This document shows positions 1-7,064 of a stretch of DNA of 64,000 nucleotides, one piece after another. A model generated the notes under the pieces. That model searched no databases and was not told where the DNA came from. It saw only the letters and a list, made by a program, of their open reading frames with translations. The first letter of the stretch is position 1. Each line of letters starts with the position of its first letter. Position numbers and translations under genes: made by a program. The DNA is from AC-32 sp963719275 (lineage in GTDB: Bacteria > Actinomycetota > Thermoleophilia > Gaiellales > Gaiellaceae): contig CAVRBT010000010.1 of the NCBI GenBank assembly GCA_963719275.1, positions 449,908-513,907 of the forward strand, in the 5' to 3' direction.

Positions 1-34
1 GCCGCCGCGCTGAACGAGGCGGGAGCGCCGCCAT
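1..34 (-). CDS. Possible 5' end of a divergent gene leaving the window
   Basis: An ATG on the minus strand at 34 opens a frame (MAALPPRSARR...) that runs off the left edge, so only 11 codons are visible and no family can be named. The support is positional: a TACTAT hexamer lies 9 nt upstream (49-44, minus), the same -10-to-start geometry seen at many other genes here. It could equally be chance, because high-GC sequence stays open easily. Confidence 0.25.
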   Translation of the reverse strand, partial: MAALPPRSARR

Positions 35-42
35 ACCGTGGC

Positions 43-49
43 TATAGTA
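43..49. promoter_or_regulatory. Overlapping divergent -10-like hexamers
   Basis: TATAGT on the plus strand (43-48) would give the response regulator an approximately 30 nt leader. On the minus strand TACTAT (49-44) sits 9 nt from the possible divergent start at 34. No convincing -35 is visible for either. Confidence 0.3.
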
Positions 50-83
50 GGCCGCAGAACGACGTGCGCCGGCAGGCGCTGCG

Positions 84-779
84 ATGCCCGATTCCTCCAC
101 CATCCTGCTTGTCGACGACGAGGACGCGGTTCAGAAGCTCCTCGCCTATCCGCTCGAACGCGACGGTTTCAGGGTGGTCCAGGCACGCGACGGCGAGGAG
201 GCGTTGGCGCGGTTTGCCGAGGAGCGGGTCGATCTCGTCGTGCTCGACCTGATGCTGCCGAAGGTCGACGGGTTGGAGGTCTGCAAGCGGCTCCGCGCGT
301 CGAGCAGCGTGCCGATCATCATGCTCACCGCCCGCGACGACGAGCTCGACAAGGTGCTCGGTCTCGAGCTCGGCGCCGACGACTACATCACGAAGCCGTT
401 CTCGATTCGCGAGTTCCGCAGCCGCGTACGCGCGCTGCTGCGGCGGGCGGCCATCCCGAGCGCGGCCCAGGCGGAGGAGGAGGCGATCGAGCGCGACGGT
501 CTGCGGATCGACCTCGGCCGGCGCGACGTGGAGGTTTCTGGGCGGGCGGTGCAGCTCACGTACGTCGAGTTCGAGCTGCTGCGAACGATGGCCGCCAGCC
601 CGGGGCGGGTCTTCACGCGCGAGATGCTCCTGCAGGCGCTCTGGGGCGGTTCCGACTACCGTGAGCCGCGCACCATCGACGTCCACGTGCGGCACCTCCG
701 CGAGAAGCTCGAGCGGGATCCCAGCGAGCCGGAGTACATCCTCACCGTCCGGGGCGTCGGCTACCGCTTCCGCCCGTGA
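84..779 (+). CDS. OmpR/PhoB-family response regulator
   Basis: This is a 231-residue DNA-binding response regulator, the output half of a two-component system with the next gene. The receiver domain (about 5-115) has the acidic pair in LLVDDED, phospho-acceptor Asp55 in VVLDLMLPKVDG, the switch Thr in LTARDD and Lys104 in YITKPF. A winged-helix Trans_reg_C domain fills about 135-230 (LTYVEFELLRTM, then RTIDVHVRHLREKL and VRGVGYRF near the end). The stop overlaps the start of the kinase gene by 4 bp (GTGA), so the two are translationally coupled. The ligand and regulon cannot be read from sequence; the downstream HtrA-like protease suggests envelope stress (inference). Confidence 0.95.
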   Translation: MPDSSTILLVDDEDAVQKLLAYPLERDGFRVVQARDGEEALARFAEERVDLVVLDLMLPKVDGLEVCKRLRASSSVPIIMLTARDDELDKVLGLELGADDYITKPFSIREFRSRVRALLRRAAIPSAAQAEEEAIERDGLRIDLGRRDVEVSGRAVQLTYVEFELLRTMAASPGRVFTREMLLQALWGGSDYREPRTIDVHVRHLREKLERDPSEPEYILTVRGVGYRFRP

Positions 780-2197
780 GCGGCTTCTTCCGCAGCGTCG
801 GCGCACAGTTGAGCCTGGCGCTCCTCCTGGTGGTGGCCGTCGCGCTCGGGATCGTCTACCTGAGCGTGGTGCCGTCGCTGCGGGATCGCGCCGTCAACAC
901 CCGTGTGGCGCAGATGGAGCGGATCGTCGCGAAGGTCCGGCCGGAGGTCGGCGATGCAACGCCGTTCGATCCGGGCTTCGCCGCGACGAAAGCGGAGGAG
1001 AACGGCGGCGCCCAGGTCGCGCTGATGGAGCGGCTCACGCCGCAGGGGAAGGTCAGCCCCTACGCGTACTCCGGCGAGCTCGGCGCAAGGCTGGTGGCCG
1101 ATCCCGTTGCGACCCAGGCGCTGGACATTCGCGCGGCGACGCACGGGCACGTGACCAACGGCGAGGACGTCTATGCCGAGGCGGCGGCGCCGGTGCTCCG
1201 CGGCCGGTACGCGCTGCTCGTGCGCGACACTGTCGACCTCTCGAGCATCCGGCTCGTCGAGCGGCGCGTCCTGTTCGCGGCCGGCGTGGCGCTCATCATT
1301 GCGCTGCTCCTGGGCTACGCGGGTGCGCGGATGTTCGCCCGACGGATCAAGCGCCTCGAGCGCGCTGCCGACCGGATCTCGAGCGGCCGCTTCGACGAGC
1401 CGGTCGTGGACACGCGGGGTGACGAGCTGGCGGCACTCGCGGCGGCGTTCGACCGAATGCGCGTCCGGCTGGCGCAGCTCGACGACGCGCGCAGGGCGTT
1501 CGTCGCCAACGCCTCCCACGAGCTGCGCACGCCGCTCTTCTCGCTCGGCGGCTTCCTCGAGCTGCTCGACGACGAGGAGCTGGACGAGGCGACGAGGCGC
1601 GAGTTCCTCGGCTCGATGCGCGAGCAGGTGGACCGCCTGACGAAGCTCGCCTCCGACCTGCTCGACCTGACGCGGCTCGACGCCGGGCGCCTCACGGTCG
1701 AGCGCGAGCCTGTTGACCTCGGTGCGCTGGCCGGCGATCTGGTCGAGGAGTTCGGCCCGCTGGCGGCGTCGACCAGACACACGCTTACCGGAAGTCTGGA
1801 GGGCGCCGTCTTCGCGGAGGCCGACGAGCTACGTGCGCTGCAGCTCGGCCGCATCCTCGTCGAGAACGCGCTTCTACACACGCCGCCGGAGACCGCGGTG
1901 GACGTGCGCGCGCGGCGCCGTGGCGACACGGCCGTGCTCGAGGTGGAGGACGGAGGCCCCGGAGTCCCGCTCGACCAGAGCGAGCAGCTGTTCGAGCGGT
2001 TCTTCCGCCTCGACGGCGCGCGGGCGTCGGGCAGCGGCCTCGGGCTCGCGATCGCGAAGGAGCTGGCGGAACTGATGGAAGGCTCGGTCGAGGTCGATTC
2101 CGAGCCCGGCCGGACGGTCTTCTCGCTCGTGCTGCCGGCTGCGAGCTACCCGCCTGCAGCGATTTCACGGGAAATCACGTCTTCCGCAAACGCGTAG
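776..2197 (+). CDS. Sensor histidine kinase (HAMP, HisKA, HATPase)
   Basis: This 473-residue membrane kinase is the cognate sensor of the preceding regulator. Order of parts: transmembrane segment about 10-32, an extracytoplasmic sensing region of about 130 residues, a second transmembrane segment about 163-185, HAMP, then the dimerisation/phospho-acceptor helix with His near residue 248 (ASHELRTPLFSLGG). The ATPase domain shows the N box (ENALLHTPP), G1 (VEDGGPGVP) and G2 (GSGLGLAIAKEL). The GTG start overlaps the regulator stop. The short tail after the ATPase domain has no recognisable motif. The signal sensed is unknown. Confidence 0.95.
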   Translation: MSGFFRSVGAQLSLALLLVVAVALGIVYLSVVPSLRDRAVNTRVAQMERIVAKVRPEVGDATPFDPGFAATKAEENGGAQVALMERLTPQGKVSPYAYSGELGARLVADPVATQALDIRAATHGHVTNGEDVYAEAAAPVLRGRYALLVRDTVDLSSIRLVERRVLFAAGVALIIALLLGYAGARMFARRIKRLERAADRISSGRFDEPVVDTRGDELAALAAAFDRMRVRLAQLDDARRAFVANASHELRTPLFSLGGFLELLDDEELDEATRREFLGSMREQVDRLTKLASDLLDLTRLDAGRLTVEREPVDLGALAGDLVEEFGPLAASTRHTLTGSLEGAVFAEADELRALQLGRILVENALLHTPPETAVDVRARRRGDTAVLEVEDGGPGVPLDQSEQLFERFFRLDGARASGSGLGLAIAKELAELMEGSVEVDSEPGRTVFSLVLPAASYPPAAISREITSSANA

Positions 2198-2198
2198 C

Positions 2199-2204
2199 TA
2201 CAGT
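2199..2204 (+). promoter_or_regulatory. -10-like hexamer TACAGT before the HtrA-like gene
   Basis: TACAGT ends 9 nt before the GTG start at 2214, just after the kinase stop. This fits an independent leaderless promoter for the protease gene. Confidence 0.4.
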
Positions 2205-2213
2205 GCGAGAGCG

Positions 2214-3416
2214 GTGCGAATCGGCCCTCTTGCAGCGATTGCCGTCGGGTGCGCCGTGCTCGGCGGGGTGGTCGCGGTCGGCGTCGGCCAGCTGACGGGC
2301 TGGACCGACTCGAGCTCGTCGACGACCGTCTTCAACGCCTCTCCGGTGCAGCCCGGTCCCACGCCCGCCAGGGCCGCGGTCGCGCCCAGCGCGAAGCCCC
2401 TCGTCGGAAACGGCTTCAGCCCGAGCTCGATCTACGCGCGCCGCTCGCCGGGCGTTGTCACGATCGTCGCGGTCTACGGCACCGATCCCGAGTCGGCGCG
2501 GCGCGCCCAGGGCTCGGGCTTCGTCGTCTCGCCGCAGGGCTACATCCTCACCAACTCGCACGTGATCACGACCGCGGGTGACACGCCGGTCCCGCAGCCT
2601 GCCGACAGCGTGTTCATCGAGTTCCAGGACCGCGACCGGGCGGAGGCGAAGATCGTCGGTTGGGACGTCTTCGACGACGTCGGGCTGCTGAAGGTCGATC
2701 CGTCGGCGCACGCGCTGGCTCCGGTGCCGCTTGGCAACTCGGCTGCGGCCGTCGTCGGCGAGCCCGTCGCCGCGATCGGCAGCCCCTTCGGCAACGAAAA
2801 CTCCCTCGCCGTCGGCGTCGTCTCGGCCGTGCACCGGTCGGTCGACTCGCTGACCTCGAGCTTCAACCTCGTCGACGCGATCCAGACCGACGCGCCGATC
2901 AACCACGGGAACTCGGGCGGACCGCTCTTCGACGCGCGCGGCCGCGTGATCGGGATCAACGCGCAGATCAACAGCACGAGCGGCCAGGCCGAGGGGGTCG
3001 GCTTCGCGGTGCCGATCAACTCCGCGACGCGCTCGATGCAGCAGCTGATCGCCAACGGGTCGGTCTCGTACGCGTTCGTCGGCGTCGAGACGACAGATCT
3101 GACACCGGCCCTCGCGCGCCGCTTCGGCTACGCGGTGCAGCGCGGCGCGGTCGTGACCGACGTCGTCGCCGGCAGTCCCGCGGAGAAGGGTGGGCTACAC
3201 CCGGGCCGCAAGACCGCCAGCGCGTTCGGGCTCGACTTCCCGCGTAGCGGGGACGTGATCGTCGCGATCGACGGCCGCGCCGTCGCGGGCTCGGAAGACA
3301 TTGCGCGGATTGTCACGAGCATGAGTCCGGGCCAGATCGCACGCTTCGCGATCGAGCGCGGCGACGCACATCTCGTGCTCCCGCTCCGCCTGGGCGAGCG
3401 CTCCGAGTCGAGTTGA
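2214..3416 (+). CDS. HtrA/DegP-type serine protease with PDZ domain
   Basis: This 400-residue S1C protease is anchored or exported by an N-terminal hydrophobic stretch (about 5-25). A low-complexity linker follows, then a trypsin-like domain with the full triad: His in LTNSHVI (about 115), Asp in FDDVGLLKVD (about 157) and Ser in HGNSGGPLF (about 234). A single PDZ domain follows (about 285-390; FVGVETTDL, GAVVTDVVAGSPAEKGG, GDVIVAIDG). Members of the family degrade or refold misfolded envelope proteins. Lying 16 bp after a two-component pair it may be a regulated target, although a candidate -10 suggests its own promoter. Confidence 0.93.
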   Translation: MRIGPLAAIAVGCAVLGGVVAVGVGQLTGWTDSSSSTTVFNASPVQPGPTPARAAVAPSAKPLVGNGFSPSSIYARRSPGVVTIVAVYGTDPESARRAQGSGFVVSPQGYILTNSHVITTAGDTPVPQPADSVFIEFQDRDRAEAKIVGWDVFDDVGLLKVDPSAHALAPVPLGNSAAAVVGEPVAAIGSPFGNENSLAVGVVSAVHRSVDSLTSSFNLVDAIQTDAPINHGNSGGPLFDARGRVIGINAQINSTSGQAEGVGFAVPINSATRSMQQLIANGSVSYAFVGVETTDLTPALARRFGYAVQRGAVVTDVVAGSPAEKGGLHPGRKTASAFGLDFPRSGDVIVAIDGRAVAGSEDIARIVTSMSPGQIARFAIERGDAHLVLPLRLGERSESS

Positions 3417-3423
3417 CGATCTC

Positions 3424-3429
3424 TAGGAT
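3424..3429 (+). promoter_or_regulatory. -10-like hexamer TAGGAT upstream of the RsbW-like gene
   Basis: TAGGAT lies 7 nt before a GTG at 3437 that opens a 12-codon frame, and 71 nt before the RsbW-like gene. It could start an mRNA carrying a leaderless short peptide. Confidence 0.35.
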
Positions 3430-3436
3430 CGAACCC

Positions 3437-3475
3437 GTGACCTTCGACGGCGGGCACCCGAATCCCCCTGGTTAG
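3437..3475 (+). CDS. Candidate 12-residue leader peptide
   Basis: GTG at 3437 encodes VTFDGGHPNPPG and stops at TAG 3473-3475, 25 nt before the RsbW-like start. The only support is the TAGGAT hexamer 7 nt upstream, matching the leaderless starts elsewhere. No attenuator stem is obvious. It may be a chance frame. Confidence 0.2.
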   Translation: MTFDGGHPNPPG

Positions 3476-3500
3476 GCGCACGCGTCCGGCGGGCACGATC

Positions 3501-3923
3501 ATGACGATGAGCGATGAGGGCCGCTCCGTCCGCCTGACGATTCCCGCCCGGCCGGAATACATCACGCTCGGCCGACTGGCGCTGACCGCGATCGCCGGCG
3601 TGCGCCCGCTCTCCGACGAGACGCTGCACGACCTGAAGCTCGCGCTGACCGAGGCCTGCACGAACTCGGTGAAGCACGCCTACCAGGACGGCACCGGCAG
3701 CGTCGACATCGTCTACGAGCTCCACGGCGACCGGCTGGCGGTCGAGGTCGGCGACGCGGGCTCCGGCTTCGAGGCCAGTGAAGACGGGACGGACGTCGGA
3801 GGCGACCTCGAGGAAGGTGGCCTCGGCATTGCCATCATCCGCGCGCTCACCGACGAGGTCGAGATCGGGAAGCGTGAGGGCGGCGGCTCCCGGCTGCGCT
3901 TCGTGAAGCTCCTCGGCGACTAG
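3501..3923 (+). CDS. RsbW-like anti-sigma ATP-binding protein (HATPase_c_2)
   Basis: This 140-residue stand-alone GHKL ATPase domain is of the anti-sigma factor/serine kinase type. It has the N box (LALTEACTNSVKHAY, about 49-63), the ATP-lid Asp in VEVGDAGSGFE and the glycine-rich GGLGIAIIRAL. Family members bind a sigma factor or phosphorylate an STAS antagonist; neither partner is adjacent here, so the target is unknown. Two in-frame ATGs (3501, 3507) are 6 nt apart and neither has a clear Shine-Dalgarno. The gene is followed directly by repeat A1. Confidence 0.85.
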   Translation: MTMSDEGRSVRLTIPARPEYITLGRLALTAIAGVRPLSDETLHDLKLALTEACTNSVKHAYQDGTGSVDIVYELHGDRLAVEVGDAGSGFEASEDGTDVGGDLEEGGLGIAIIRALTDEVEIGKREGGGSRLRFVKLLGD

Positions 3924-3927
3924 TCAA

Positions 3928-4090
3928 GAGGGCTTGACGAAACACCAGCTGTGCCGCCCGAATGCGCTGCTCGCCCCGATGCTGCGTCCTCAGTCGCACG
4001 CTACGCGTTCCAGGATCACGGACGCTTCCTGGTCCTTGCCTCGGAACGACCAGCGCGCCCCGGCGACGAGCGAAGTCCGGCCAAACCCTC
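3928..4090 (+). repeat. Family A intergenic element, copy A1 (163 bp)
   Basis: The element starts GAGGGCTTGACGAAACACC and ends CCAAACCCTC, so its ends are inverted copies. Body blocks shared with copies at 35.4 and 45.7 kb include CGCTGCTCGCCCCGATGCTG, GCGTCCTCAGTCG and CTTGCCTCGGAACGA. The central hairpin is more degenerate here (CCAGGATCACGGACGCTTCCTGG). It sits between the RsbW-like stop and the trehalose synthase start, unlike the other two copies, which lie between convergent genes. Confidence 0.85.
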
Positions 4091-4112
4091 ATAAGTCGGC
4101 CAGACCGAGCGG

Positions 4113-4118
4113 TATCCT
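4113..4118 (+). promoter_or_regulatory. -10-like hexamer TATCCT before the trehalose synthase gene
   Basis: TATCCT ends 11 nt before the ATG at 4130, right after repeat A1. No clear -35 and no Shine-Dalgarno are seen. Confidence 0.3.
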
Positions 4119-4129
4119 CGCTGGCCGCG

Positions 4130-5416
4130 ATGCTTCAGCTCGTCAACGTCGGCCAGAAGTCGCTCGCGGACTACGCGACGATCGCCACGCGCGGGCTGAT
4201 GGAGGAGATCCGGCGGCTCGCCGAGCCACTCCGGGGCAAACGGCTCGTGCACGTCTCCGCGACGGCGTTCGGCGGCGGCGTGGCCGAGATCAACTACGCG
4301 CTCGTGCCGCTGATGCGCGACGCGGGACTCGAGGCCGAGTGGCGGATCATCGCTGGCGCGGAGGAGTTCTTCGCGGTCACCAAGGGAATCCACAACGCGC
4401 TGCAGGGCGACCCCCAGGGGCTGACGCCGACCCAAGAGGAGGTGTACCGCCGGTTCCAGGCCGTGAACGCGGAGGAGCTCGGCGACGACTACGACTTCGT
4501 GCTCATCCACGACCCGCAGCCGGCGGGCATGATCGAGCACTTTCCGGAAAGCTCAGCGCGCTGGATCTGGCGCTGCCACATCGACCTCTCCCAGCCGAAC
4601 CGCGAGGTGCTCGGGTTCCTGCTCTCGTGGCTCGGCCGCTACGACGCGGCGATCTTCCACATGCACGAATACGTCCCCGGGGCCGAAGGGATGCCGCCCG
4701 CGTTCATCTGGCCGCCGGCGATCGACCCGCTGACGCCGAAGAACATGGCGCTCTCCCCGGAGGACGCCGCCTACATCGTCGACCAGTTCGGGATCGACGT
4801 GGAGCGGCCGCTGATCACGCAGGTCTCACGCTTCGATCCGTGGAAGGACCCGCTCGGCGTGATCGACGCGTACCGGCTGGTGAAGGCGGAACACCCGGAT
4901 GTGCAGCTGGCGCTCGTCGGCTCGATGGCGCACGACGACCCGGAGGGCTGGGACTACTACAACCGCACCGTCACCTACGCGGGCGGCGACCCCGAGGTCT
5001 ACATCCTTTCCAACCTGAACAACATCGGGTCGGTCGAGGTCAACGCCTTCCAGGTGCACTCGAACGCCGTCATCCAGAAGTCAACGAAGGAGGGCTTCGG
5101 CCTCACCGTCACGGAGGCGCTCTGGAAGACGCGGCCAGTGGTGGCGAGCCGCGTTGGCGGGATCGTGGCGCAGATCGAGGACGGGGAGACCGGCTGGCTG
5201 GTCGACCCGAACGCGCCCGAGGAGTGCGCGGCGGCGTGCATCGAGATCCTGAGCGACCCCGCGTCCGCCAGGCAGCGCGCGCTGCGGGGCAAGGAGTACG
5301 TTCGCCGGAACTTCCTCATGCCGCGGCTCCTGCGGGACTGGCTCGTGCTGCTGAACAAGCTCGACGGCAACGACACCGCGGGCGCCGAGGTCAGCGCGGC
5401 CGCCGCCGCCTCGTAA
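4130..5416 (+). CDS. treT: GT4 glycosyltransferase, TreT-like trehalose synthase
   Basis: This 428-residue retaining glycosyltransferase resembles trehalose synthase TreT, which joins NDP-glucose and glucose to give trehalose. Features are the N-terminal acceptor half (LVHVSATAFGGGVAEI), the nucleotide-sugar half beginning near TQVSRFDPWKDPLGVIDAY, and the acidic motif STKEGFGLTVTEALWK where GT4 enzymes carry the E-x7-E pair. I start at ATG 4130 because an upstream extension to 3962 would be coded inside repeat A1. The next gene is a GT20 trehalose-phosphate synthase-like protein, which supports compatible-solute synthesis. Exact donor and acceptor are inferred. Confidence 0.88.
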   Translation: MLQLVNVGQKSLADYATIATRGLMEEIRRLAEPLRGKRLVHVSATAFGGGVAEINYALVPLMRDAGLEAEWRIIAGAEEFFAVTKGIHNALQGDPQGLTPTQEEVYRRFQAVNAEELGDDYDFVLIHDPQPAGMIEHFPESSARWIWRCHIDLSQPNREVLGFLLSWLGRYDAAIFHMHEYVPGAEGMPPAFIWPPAIDPLTPKNMALSPEDAAYIVDQFGIDVERPLITQVSRFDPWKDPLGVIDAYRLVKAEHPDVQLALVGSMAHDDPEGWDYYNRTVTYAGGDPEVYILSNLNNIGSVEVNAFQVHSNAVIQKSTKEGFGLTVTEALWKTRPVVASRVGGIVAQIEDGETGWLVDPNAPEECAAACIEILSDPASARQRALRGKEYVRRNFLMPRLLRDWLVLLNKLDGNDTAGAEVSAAAAAS

Positions 5417-5439
5417 CCGATTCGGCGGGCGGTCACGGG

Positions 5440-5445
5440 TAGGGT
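5440..5445 (+). promoter_or_regulatory. -10-like hexamer TAGGGT before the GT20 gene
   Basis: TAGGGT ends 10 nt before ATG 5456, in the 39 nt gap after the trehalose synthase gene. It supports 5456 rather than GTG 5444 as the start. Confidence 0.3.
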
Positions 5446-5455
5446 GGCGCCGGGC

Positions 5456-6928
5456 ATGGGGGATCGTCGCAGGCTGATCGTCGCTTCCAACCGTGGCCCC
5501 GTGACGTACGCGCGCGTCGGGGACGAGCGCGTGGCGCGACGCGGCGGCGGCGGTCTGGTGACGGCGCTCCGGAGCCTCGTCGAGCACCACGACGTGACCT
5601 GGATCGCGAGCGCGATGAGCGAGGAGGACCGGGCTGTCGCGACCGAGAGCGGCGAACGGGCGGTCGAGGAGCGCTCGCGCGACGGCTCGCCGTTTCGCCT
5701 TCGCCTCGTCGCCCACGAGGAGACGGCCTACGACTGGTTCTACAACGTCGTCGCGAACCCGATGCTCTGGTTCCTGCAGCACTACCTCTGGCAGCTCGCG
5801 TACACGCCGTCGATCGACATTGCGCTGCGGAACGCCTGGGACGAGGGCTACCTGCGGGTCAACGAGGGGTTTGCGGAGGCCGTGCTCGAGGAGCTCGAGG
5901 CACAGCCCGAGGCGGCTGTCTTCTTCCACGACTACCACCTGTACCTCGCGCCTCGCCTGGTGCGGGAGCGCGCGCCCGACGCGCTGCTCGCGCAGTTCGT
6001 CCACATTCCGTGGCCGCAGACCGACTACTGGCACGTCCTCCCGGACTCGATCAGGCGCGCGATCCACGACGGCGTGCTCGCCAACGACCTGATCGGGTTC
6101 CACACGCATCAGTGGCGGCTGAACTTCATGCGCGCCGCGAGCGACGTCGCGGACGCCGAGGCGAACTTCGCGGACGGCGTGGTCGACTACGAAGGCCGCC
6201 GCTCGCTGGTGACCGTGCACCCGATCTCGGTCGACCCGGCCGAGTTCGACGAGCTGGCCGGCAGCGAGGCCGTGCTGGCCGCGGAGGGCGAGCTCGTCGA
6301 GCGGCGGCCGGAGCAGCTTGTGCTGCGCGTCGACCGCACCGACCCCTCGAAGAACATCGTCCGCGGCTTCCGCGCCTTCGAGCTCTACCTCGAGGCGCAT
6401 CCCGACCGGCACCGGCGGGTGGGAATGCTCGCGCACCTGGACCCGTCGCGGCAAGACATCCCCGAGTACGCCGAATACCTCGGCGCGATCCAGCGCGAGG
6501 CGCGGCGGGTGAACGACCGCTTTCAGCAGGAAGGCTGGCTGCCGATCGAGCTCGTGATCCAGGACAACTTCACCGGCTCCGTCGCCGCCTACAAGCAGTT
6601 TGACGCCCTGTTCGTGAACGCGATTTTCGACGGCATGAACCTCATCGCGAAGGAGGCGCCGCTCGTGAACGACCGCGACGGTGTGCTGATCCTCTCGGAG
6701 AACGCGGGCGCGCACGCCGAGCTCGGTGAATGGGCGCTGACGGTGAACCCCTTCGACGTCGCCGGCCAGGCGCAGGCGATCCACGAGGCGCTCACGATGT
6801 CCGCCGACGAGCGGAGCAGACGGCTGGAGGCGATCCGCGCACACGTGCGCGAGCACGACGTCACCGGGTGGATCGACGCGCAGCTGGCCGACCTCGACCG
6901 CTGCGCCGCGCGGGTCGGTAGCTCCTAG
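5456..6928 (+). CDS. otsA: Alpha,alpha-trehalose-phosphate synthase-like (GT20)
   Basis: This 490-residue GT20 enzyme is predicted to make trehalose 6-phosphate from an NDP-glucose and glucose 6-phosphate. Family landmarks are in order: LIVASNRGPV with the glycine-rich loop RRGGGGLVTAL, the DYHLYLAPRLVRE and HIPWPQTDYWHVLP blocks, IGFHTHQWRLNF, the donor-site VDRTDPSKNIVRGFRAFE (Arg and Lys) and DGMNLIAKE with LSENAGA. I prefer ATG 5456 over GTG 5444. No trehalose-phosphatase gene is adjacent, and GT20 homologues can have other acceptors (for example glucosylglycerol phosphate), so the product is less certain than the fold. Confidence 0.9.
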   Translation: MGDRRRLIVASNRGPVTYARVGDERVARRGGGGLVTALRSLVEHHDVTWIASAMSEEDRAVATESGERAVEERSRDGSPFRLRLVAHEETAYDWFYNVVANPMLWFLQHYLWQLAYTPSIDIALRNAWDEGYLRVNEGFAEAVLEELEAQPEAAVFFHDYHLYLAPRLVRERAPDALLAQFVHIPWPQTDYWHVLPDSIRRAIHDGVLANDLIGFHTHQWRLNFMRAASDVADAEANFADGVVDYEGRRSLVTVHPISVDPAEFDELAGSEAVLAAEGELVERRPEQLVLRVDRTDPSKNIVRGFRAFELYLEAHPDRHRRVGMLAHLDPSRQDIPEYAEYLGAIQREARRVNDRFQQEGWLPIELVIQDNFTGSVAAYKQFDALFVNAIFDGMNLIAKEAPLVNDRDGVLILSENAGAHAELGEWALTVNPFDVAGQAQAIHEALTMSADERSRRLEAIRAHVREHDVTGWIDAQLADLDRCAARVGSS

Positions 6929-7022
6929 ACGCCGTCCTTCTGGACGACAGCATCTGGGCGACGCGCTCGTTCACTTCGCGGAAGAGCTTCTCGTTCTCCT
7001 CGATGCGCTGTTTCCGGTCCAT
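6861..7022 (-). CDS. Small protein with LFREVNER motif, possibly frameshifted
   Basis: A 53-codon minus-strand frame begins MDRKQRIEENEKLFREVNER, followed by VAQML. The N-terminal helix resembles a family of small actinobacterial proteins of unknown function with a NExLFREVNERI start (from memory, not searched). A TAGCAT hexamer 11 nt upstream (7039-7034) supports expression. The C-terminal 28 residues, rich in Arg and Ser, overlap the end of the GT20 gene antisense and look unnatural. A one-base shift after VAQ would instead give DAVVQKDGV and stop at 6927-6929, in the intergenic gap. The gene may be truncated or frameshifted. Confidence 0.45.
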   Translation of the reverse strand: MDRKQRIEENEKLFREVNERVAQMLSSRRTASRSYRPARRSGRGRPAARRSTR

Positions 7023-7033
7023 GCGCCTCGGCC

Positions 7034-7039
7034 ATGCTA
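7034..7039 (-). promoter_or_regulatory. -10-like hexamer TAGCAT for the small minus-strand gene
   Basis: On the minus strand TAGCAT ends 11 nt before the ATG at 7022. It lies 13 nt from the plus-strand TAGGAT of the aldehyde dehydrogenase gene, so the 42 bp gap holds two divergent start signals. Confidence 0.3.
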
Positions 7040-7052
7040 AACCCGCGCGGTC

Positions 7053-7058
7053 TAGGAT
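7053..7058 (+). promoter_or_regulatory. -10-like hexamer TAGGAT before the aldehyde dehydrogenase gene
   Basis: TAGGAT ends 6 nt before ATG 7065, so transcription would begin at or next to the start codon (leaderless). Confidence 0.45.
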
Positions 7059-7064
7059 CTCGCG

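Noticed and set aside
3928..4090. Family A as a simple insertion sequence remnant with target duplications
   Set aside because: I could not see matching short direct repeats flanking any of the three copies, and no transposase fragment is encoded; the mobile interpretation stays open but unsupported.
3962..4129. N-terminal extension of the TreT-like protein
   Set aside because: These codons lie in repeat A1 and have no resemblance to the family; a family-type start is at 4130.
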